In this document: positions 5,150-9,003 of the stretch, in pieces
Layout: every line of letters begins with the position of its first letter
Numbering within the stretch: the stretch's first letter is position 1
Translations under genes and position numbers: made by a program
The notes under the pieces: generated by a model
Seen by the model: the letters and a program-made list of their open reading frames with translations, nothing else
What the model was told of the DNA's origin: nothing
Database searches by the model: none
DNA from: Bacillota bacterium
GTDB taxonomy: Bacteria > Bacillota > Clostridia > Peptostreptococcales > Anaerovoracaceae
Direction: 5' to 3'
DNA length: 9,003 bases
Assembly (NCBI GenBank): GCA_016293805.1
Contig: JAEDDI010000050.1
Span: 1-9,003 of the forward strand

Positions 5150-6334
5150 ATGAAGAAAAATATCAGGGATATTGACATTGCAGGCAAAAAAGTCATAGTA
5201 AGATGTGATTTCAATGTGCCGATGAAGGATGGGGCCATTACAGATGATATCCGCATCAGAGCAGCGCTTCCTACGATTGAATATCTTCTGGAAGAAGGGT
5301 GTGCACTGATACTGATGTCTCATATGGGAAGACCGAAAGGTGAACCTAAGATGGAGTATACACTGAAGCCGGTAGCAGACAGGCTTACAGAACTGTTAGC
5401 CAGGAAAGTAAGATTCATATCATCGCCGACAGTTGTTGATGATGAAGTAAGAAAAGCGGCAGAAGACCTCAAAGGCGGAGAAGTGATGCTTCTGGAAAAT
5501 GTCAGATTTGTCAAGGGTGAAACTGACAACGATGCCGGATTTGCGAAAGCTCTCGCATCGCTTGCAGAAGTATTTGTAAATGATGCATTCGGAACTGCAC
5601 ACAGAGCACATTCATCTACAGCAGGCATTGCCGACTATCTTCCTGCAGTTTCAGGATTTCTTATCGAAAAAGAAATCAGATTCCTTGGAGATGCGATGGA
5701 ATCACCTGAAAGACCTTTCGTTGCCATTATGGGAGGCGCAAAGGTAGGAGACAAGATTCCTGTGATTGAGAATCTGATGAACAAGGTTGATTCTCTCATA
5801 ATCGGAGGCGGAATGGCATATACATTCTATAAAGCTATGGGATATGAAACAGGAACATCAATTCTTGACAGAGACAGTGTTGAAATTGCTGCAGGAATAA
5901 TGAAGAAGGCAGAGGAGACAGGAGTCAATCTTGTGCTGCCTCTTGACTGTGTATGTACAGAAGAATTCAGTAATGACTCGCCTTATGAAGTATATGACAG
6001 AGATAAAATCCCTGCTGACAAAATGGGAATGGACATAGGGCCAAAAACTGCTGAACTGTTCGAAAGTGTCCTCAGAGATGCAAAAACAGTCGTATGGAAC
6101 GGACCTATGGGTGTATTTGAAATGGAGAATTTTGCAAAGGGAACTTATACCATTGCAAAGATTCTTGCTGAACTTGATGCCGTTACCGTAATAGGGGGAG
6201 GAGATTCTGCGGCTGCAGTGGAACAGGCAGGATTTGCTGACAGAATGACTCATATTTCAACAGGAGGAGGAGCTTCTCTTGAATACCTTGAAGGAAAGGT
6301 TCTTCCGGGCATTGCCTGTCTTGAAGAAAAATAA
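5150..6334 (+). CDS. pgk: Phosphoglycerate kinase
   Basis: At 394 residues this is full length for the bacterial enzyme, which transfers phosphate between 1,3-bisphosphoglycerate and ADP in the cytoplasm. The N-terminal domain shows the sugar-binding elements VIVRCDFNVP (15-24), SHMGRPKG (57-64), ENVRF (116-120) and GTAHRAHSSTAG (148-159). The C-terminal nucleotide domain has MGGAKVGDK (194-202), GGGMAYTF (219-226), the VVWNGPMGVFE stretch (314-324), IGGGDSAAA (348-356) and the helix-capping STGGGASLE (370-378). The ATG is preceded by a modest GAGG at 5138-5141, weaker than the sites of gap and eno. The gene lies 19 bases after gap and is followed by a hairpin that may reduce transcription into tpi. 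It contains several ATA codons, unlike the hydantoinase gene. No anomalies in the catalytic motifs. Confidence 0.98.
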   Translation: MKKNIRDIDIAGKKVIVRCDFNVPMKDGAITDDIRIRAALPTIEYLLEEGCALILMSHMGRPKGEPKMEYTLKPVADRLTELLARKVRFISSPTVVDDEVRKAAEDLKGGEVMLLENVRFVKGETDNDAGFAKALASLAEVFVNDAFGTAHRAHSSTAGIADYLPAVSGFLIEKEIRFLGDAMESPERPFVAIMGGAKVGDKIPVIENLMNKVDSLIIGGGMAYTFYKAMGYETGTSILDRDSVEIAAGIMKKAEETGVNLVLPLDCVCTEEFSNDSPYEVYDRDKIPADKMGMDIGPKTAELFESVLRDAKTVVWNGPMGVFEMENFAKGTYTIAKILAELDAVTVIGGGDSAAAVEQAGFADRMTHISTGGGASLEYLEGKVLPGIACLEEK

Positions 6335-6348
6335 TTAATTGAAATATT

Positions 6349-6379
6349 GCCCGCTGTATCTTGTACAGCGGGCGGTTTT
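6349..6379 (+). terminator. Intercistronic hairpin after pgk, probable partial terminator
   Basis: GCCCGCTGTA (6349-6358) and TACAGCGGGC (6364-6373) form a perfect 10-bp GC-rich stem with a TCTTG loop. The tail is short, GG then four T (6376-6379), so termination may be incomplete. The next bases form the -10 box of a tpi promoter. The stem would limit message from gap-pgk while a new start feeds tpi-eno. Confidence 0.65.
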
Positions 6380-6387
6380 GGTATAAT
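6379..6387 (+). promoter_or_regulatory. Extended -10 promoter for tpi-eno
   Basis: TGGTATAAT contains a perfect TATAAT (6382-6387) preceded by the TGn extension. No good -35 exists at normal spacing: the best is TTGTAC at 6361-6366, partly in the loop of the hairpin, with only 15 bases between. Extended -10 promoters can work without a -35. The start would be near 6394, giving a leader of about 35 bases. Confidence 0.6.
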
Positions 6388-6417
6388 ATAAGTCAAGAGA
6401 AAAAGAATAAATAGTGT

Positions 6418-6423
6418 GAGGTG
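6418..6423 (+). promoter_or_regulatory. Ribosome binding site that fixes the tpi start
   Basis: GAGGTG lies 4 bases before the ATG at 6428 (6 bases from the GAGG core). An in-frame GTG at 6416 would add four residues (MRCG), but it has only an A-rich stretch ahead of it and would itself overlap this site. Confidence 0.7.
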
Positions 6424-6427
6424 TGGT

Positions 6428-7180
6428 ATGAGATATCCGTTTATAGCCGGAAACTGGAAAATGCATAAGACAATTAAGGAAGCTGCCCTGTTTGCCGAGA
6501 AATTCAGAAAGCTTTATGACAGCAGTGTCACAGATGTAAGAGTGGCAATATGTGCACCGTTTACACAGCTTGCCGAACTTAAGAAAGCCTTTGAAGGAAC
6601 CGGAATTCTTGTAGGCGCACAGAATGTTCATTTTGAGGACAAGGGGGCATTTACCGGAGAAATATCAGCAGATATGCTTGCTGAAACAGGTGTTGACTGC
6701 TGTATAGTAGGCCATTCGGAAAGAAGAGAATATTTCGGAGAGACAAATGAAACAGTCAACCTGAAGCTGCATAAACTGTTTGAGAAGAATATAATGCCGA
6801 TTATGTGTGTGGGCGAAGGACTTGAACAGAGAGAAGCAGGCGAGGAACATCAGATTGTAAGGACGCAGCTTGTGGAGGGTCTGGTTAACATAGCACCTGA
6901 ATATGCATCGCGGCTTGTGATTGCATACGAGCCGATATGGGCAATCGGTACAGGAAAAACTGCATCACCGCAGCAGGCTCAGGATATGTGCGGATACATA
7001 AGGCAGGTAATTGAGGAAATATATGACGAAACTGTTGCAGATGAAGTGGTAATTCAGTACGGCGGAAGCGTAAAACCATCAAATGCAGCTGAGATAATGA
7101 ATATGGAGGATATAGACGGGGCTTTAGTTGGAGGTGCTTCGCTTGATCCTGATGATTTCATTGAAATAGTTAACTTTTAG
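6428..7180 (+). CDS. tpiA: Triosephosphate isomerase
   Basis: The 250-residue protein is a standard TIM-barrel dimer that interconverts dihydroxyacetone phosphate and glyceraldehyde-3-phosphate. Starting at ATG 6428 gives MRYPFIAGNWKMHKT, which matches the usual N-terminus exactly in length. Catalytic residues are Lys11 (NWKMHK), His96 (VGHSERR) and Glu168 (AYEPIWAIGTGK), the last leading into the mobile loop 6 (169-177). The phosphate grip is formed by YGGSVKP (211-217) and GALVGGASL (231-239). The gene lies 93 bases after pgk, behind a hairpin and with its own promoter, and 12 bases before eno, whose ribosome binding site overlaps the tpi stop codon. tpi and eno are therefore one transcriptional unit, which may also receive read-through from gap-pgk. 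No gpm gene follows, although gpmI often occupies that place in related clusters. Confidence 0.97.
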   Translation: MRYPFIAGNWKMHKTIKEAALFAEKFRKLYDSSVTDVRVAICAPFTQLAELKKAFEGTGILVGAQNVHFEDKGAFTGEISADMLAETGVDCCIVGHSERREYFGETNETVNLKLHKLFEKNIMPIMCVGEGLEQREAGEEHQIVRTQLVEGLVNIAPEYASRLVIAYEPIWAIGTGKTASPQQAQDMCGYIRQVIEEIYDETVADEVVIQYGGSVKPSNAAEIMNMEDIDGALVGGASLDPDDFIEIVNF

Positions 7181-7192
7181 GAGGTATAAATT

Positions 7193-8482
7193 ATGGCATT
7201 TATTGAAGAAGTAATAGCAAGAGAAGTTCTTGATTCAAGAGGAAATCCTACCGTTGAAGTTGAAGTGTATCTCGATGACGGCGCGATGGGCAGAGCAATC
7301 GTTCCTTCAGGAGCATCAACAGGTGTTCACGAAGCAGTTGAACTGAGGGATGGCGACGAGGAAAGATATCTTGGCAAGGGCACTCTTCAGGCTGTACATA
7401 ATGTAAATGAGATTATTGCACCGGAAATCATCGACTGGGAAGCATTTGATCAGACAGGACTTGATAAGTTCCTCATTGAGCTGGACGGCACACCAAACAA
7501 GGGAAATCTCGGTGCAAATGCAATTCTTGGAGTTTCAATGGCAGTTGCAAGAGCTGCAGCTGACAGCGTTGGACTTCCGCTGTTCCAGTATCTTGGAGGA
7601 ATCAACGGCAAGGTTCTTCCGACACCGATGATGAATATCTTAAACGGAGGATCTCACGCTGACAATACAGTTGATATTCAGGAATTCATGATTATGCCGG
7701 TCGGAGCTCCTTCTTTCAGAGAAGCTCTCAGAATGGGAGCTGAAGTGTTCCACAATCTGAAGAAGGTTCTCAAAGGCAAGGGAATGAACACAGCAGTGGG
7801 TGACGAGGGCGGATTTGCTCCTAACCTTTCAACCAACGAAGAGGCTATTCAGGTAATCATTGAGGCAATTGAAGCTGCAGGGTATAAACCGGGTGAAGAT
7901 GTTATGATTGCTCTTGATGTTGCAGCTTCAGAGTTTTATGATGCAGATAAAGATATCTACAACCTGACAGGTGAAGGCGTTTCAAGAACTGCAGAGGAAA
8001 TGGTTGAATACTACGAAATGCTCTGTGAAAAATACCCTGTTATCTCAATTGAAGACGGCCTTGCTGAAGATGACTGGAACGGATGGAAGATACTTACCGA
8101 AAAACTCGGCAAGAAGGTTCAGCTTGTTGGTGATGACCTGTTTGTAACAAATACAGGAAGACTTGAAGAAGGTATCGCAAAAGGTGTTGCAAACTCTATA
8201 CTTATCAAGGTTAACCAGATTGGTACATTAACAGAAACATTTGATGCTATTGAAATGGCCAAGAAAGCCGGATACACAGCAGTAGTATCACACAGATCAG
8301 GTGAAACAGAAGATACAACTATAGCTGATATTGTAGTCGGACTTAATGCAGGTCAGATTAAGACAGGTTCTCTTTCAAGAACAGATAGAATTGCAAAATA
8401 CAATCAGCTGTTAAGACTTGAAGAGATACTTGGAGAGAGTGCTCAGTATGCAGGCAGATCAGCATTCTACAACTTAAAATAG
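7193..8482 (+). CDS. eno: Enolase (phosphopyruvate hydratase)
   Basis: This 429-residue enzyme is of normal length and interconverts 2-phosphoglycerate and phosphoenolpyruvate, with magnesium, in the cytoplasm. The small N-terminal domain has the flexible loop SGASTGVHEAVELRDGD (39-55). The barrel shows NGGSHADNTVDIQEFM (151-166), the acid Glu205 in GDEGGFAP, metal ligands Asp242 (LDVAASE), Glu287 (SIEDGLAEDDW) and Asp314 (GDDLFVTN), the catalytic base Lys339 in LIKVNQIGTLTET, and SHRSGETEDT (366-375). The AGGAGG (7179-7184) overlaps the tpi stop codon, so translation is likely coupled. A terminator begins 12 bases after the stop. Most ATA-free stretches alternate with a few ATA codons, so codon bias is good but less strict than in the hydantoinase gene. 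Confidence 0.98.
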   Translation: MAFIEEVIAREVLDSRGNPTVEVEVYLDDGAMGRAIVPSGASTGVHEAVELRDGDEERYLGKGTLQAVHNVNEIIAPEIIDWEAFDQTGLDKFLIELDGTPNKGNLGANAILGVSMAVARAAADSVGLPLFQYLGGINGKVLPTPMMNILNGGSHADNTVDIQEFMIMPVGAPSFREALRMGAEVFHNLKKVLKGKGMNTAVGDEGGFAPNLSTNEEAIQVIIEAIEAAGYKPGEDVMIALDVAASEFYDADKDIYNLTGEGVSRTAEEMVEYYEMLCEKYPVISIEDGLAEDDWNGWKILTEKLGKKVQLVGDDLFVTNTGRLEEGIAKGVANSILIKVNQIGTLTETFDAIEMAKKAGYTAVVSHRSGETEDTTIADIVVGLNAGQIKTGSLSRTDRIAKYNQLLRLEEILGESAQYAGRSAFYNLK

Positions 8483-8494
8483 TGTTTTTTATGG

Positions 8495-8516
8495 GCAGTC
8501 TTTGGACTGCTTTTTT
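8495..8516 (+). terminator. Terminator of the glycolytic cluster, after eno
   Basis: GCAGTC (8495-8500) pairs with GACTGC (8505-8510) around a TTTG loop and is followed by six T. Two G-T pairs can extend the stem. A T-rich stretch continues to 8523. Confidence 0.88.
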
Positions 8517-8562
8517 CTTTTTGTAAAAAATTGCAGAAATCTCAGATAGAATACAAAAAGTA

Positions 8563-8591
8563 TTGATTTTTTGTGTGTCAAGTGCTATATT
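8563..8591 (+). promoter_or_regulatory. Promoter of secG
   Basis: TTGATT (8563-8568), a 17-base spacer and TATATT (8586-8591) with a TGC extension just before it give a good sigma-A-type promoter. It lies between the eno terminator and secG, so secG is transcribed independently, with a leader of about 25 bases. Confidence 0.65.
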
Positions 8592-8607
8592 TAAATGGTA
8601 ACTTTAG

Positions 8608-8613
8608 AGGAGG
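8608..8613 (+). promoter_or_regulatory. Ribosome binding site that fixes the secG start
   Basis: AGGAGG lies 10 bases before the ATG at 8624. The reading frame is open back to a GTG at 8573, but that lies inside the promoter and would add 17 polar residues not seen in SecG. Confidence 0.75.
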
Positions 8614-8623
8614 ATATTTTTTT

Positions 8624-8854
8624 ATGAATACTGTTTTGATGATAATTCTTTTACTTGCATCAATAGTAATGATAGCTTCAATACTGCTTCAGTCGGGAAA
8701 CAGTGCGGGATTATCAGGATCTATCGGTGGAGGAGCAGAACAGCTTTTCGGCAAGAAGAGAGCAAAAAAATACGACGTGGTACTCAGCAAGGTAACCGCT
8801 GTCGCAGGTATTCTGTTCATAGTGATTTCATTAGTGCTTGTTGCTATGGAATAA
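8624..8854 (+). CDS. secG: Preprotein translocase subunit SecG
   Basis: SecG is the small inner-membrane partner of SecY and SecE in the protein export channel, where it assists SecA-driven translocation. The 76-residue product has the family plan: a first membrane helix (about 2-21), the conserved LLQSGNSAGLSGSIGGG loop (22-38) with the AEQLFGKKRAK segment, and a second helix (about 53-73). The size is standard for Gram-positive SecG. It lies 141 bases behind eno, separated by a terminator and with its own promoter. In many Firmicutes secG also follows eno, there usually ahead of rnr and smpB; here the next gene is a different membrane protein, with a hairpin between. Confidence 0.95.
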   Translation: MNTVLMIILLLASIVMIASILLQSGNSAGLSGSIGGGAEQLFGKKRAKKYDVVLSKVTAVAGILFIVISLVLVAME

Positions 8855-8885
8855 TTACATATATTTAGTTAAATATGCTTTTGTG

Positions 8886-8909
8886 ACGAGGTGTCTTCGG
8901 ACGCCTCGT
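8886..8909 (+). other. Intercistronic hairpin with TTCG loop, no T-tail
   Basis: ACGAGGTGTC (8886-8895) and GACGCCTCGT (8900-8909) form a 10-bp stem with one G-U pair and a stable C-TTCG-G loop. The following bases are AAATCGTG, so it is not a conventional terminator on this strand, and there is no T-run on the other. It lies between secG and the next gene, 34 bases before that start codon. It could stabilise or mark the end of secG message, or sit in the leader of the next gene. Confidence 0.6.
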
Positions 8910-8943
8910 AAATCGTGCAAAGCAAAATGGAGGTATATTTCAA

Positions 8944-9003
8944 ATGAACACATTAGCAATTCTTGTTCCAATTGCTGCTGCTGTCGGCCTTATCGTTGCA
9001 TAT
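8944..9003 (+). CDS. N-terminus of a membrane protein, possibly ion-pumping membrane pyrophosphatase (partial)
   Basis: Only 20 codons are present before the window ends. GGAGGT at 8929-8934, 9 bases ahead of the ATG, makes the start convincing. The peptide is MNTLAILVPIAAAVGLIVAY, a single hydrophobic helix with no charged residue. Membrane-bound pyrophosphatases (H+ or Na+ pumping, hppA) often begin this way, with a proline-containing first helix ending in A-Y or similar, and no cleavable signal is needed. A lone hydrophobic N-terminus fits many membrane proteins, so the family is a guess. If correct, it would couple pyrophosphate hydrolysis to ion transport. Confidence 0.45.
   Translation, partial: MNTLAILVPIAAAVGLIVAY

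Noticed and set aside
5858..6253. 131-codon open frame on the minus strand inside pgk
   Set aside because: Rich in Cys, Ser and His, no known motif and no ribosome binding site; it is a shadow of the well-conserved pgk frame.
6416..6427. GTG start for tpi, adding MRCG
   Set aside because: Lacks a ribosome binding site, overlaps the good site used by the ATG at 6428, and the ATG start gives the usual TPI N-terminus.
8573..8623. Longer secG reading frame from GTG
   Set aside because: The extension covers the promoter and ribosome binding site and its residues are not found in SecG.
1..9003. Mobile elements, CRISPR arrays, tRNA or rRNA genes, toxin-antitoxin or defence genes
   Set aside because: No transposase, integrase, spaced direct repeats, cloverleaf or known defence domain was found on either strand.

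Overview
The window looks like chromosome of a low-to-medium GC Firmicute, most likely a member of the Clostridia. The evidence is strong AGGAGG-type ribosome binding sites on almost every gene, AGA as the favoured arginine codon, short rho-independent terminators, and protein families typical of that group (a clostridial-style gap-pgk-tpi-eno run followed by secG). I cannot fix the genus. No mobile element, CRISPR array, tRNA or rRNA is visible, and no gene-free stretch exceeds 300 bases. All genes look intact except the two cut by the window edges.

Left part (1-1778, + strand): the C-terminal tail of a membrane transporter, probably an NCS1-type nucleobase permease, then a hairpin, then a complete dihydropyrimidinase/hydantoinase. 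Together they look like an uptake-and-ring-opening module for pyrimidines, hydantoins or similar cyclic ureides. Middle left (1782-3310, - strand): a homoserine dehydrogenase without the usual C-terminal ACT domain, followed one base later by a small SEC-C zinc-motif protein that starts with TTG. The two terminators between hydantoinase and SEC-C gene face each other. A 214-base divergent intergenic region then separates hom from trmL, a tRNA 2'-O-methyltransferase (+ strand).

Right part (4018-8516, + strand): the lower-glycolysis cluster gap, pgk, tpi, eno. It is split by a hairpin plus an extended -10 promoter between pgk and tpi, and it lacks the phosphoglycerate mutase gene often found between tpi and eno. 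A terminator ends it after eno. secG follows with its own promoter. The window closes with the first 20 codons of a membrane protein, probably a membrane-bound proton/sodium-pumping pyrophosphatase.

This is mostly ordinary housekeeping DNA and I do not see a new defence or mobile system. The most interesting points are: the GAPDH has lost the residues associated with NAD specificity; the hydantoinase gene has stricter codon bias (no ATA, only AGA arginine) than the glycolytic genes; and three intercistronic hairpins sit where they could tune expression within operons. A speculative reading is an organism that lives on nucleobases or amino acids and uses these glycolytic enzymes largely for gluconeogenesis.
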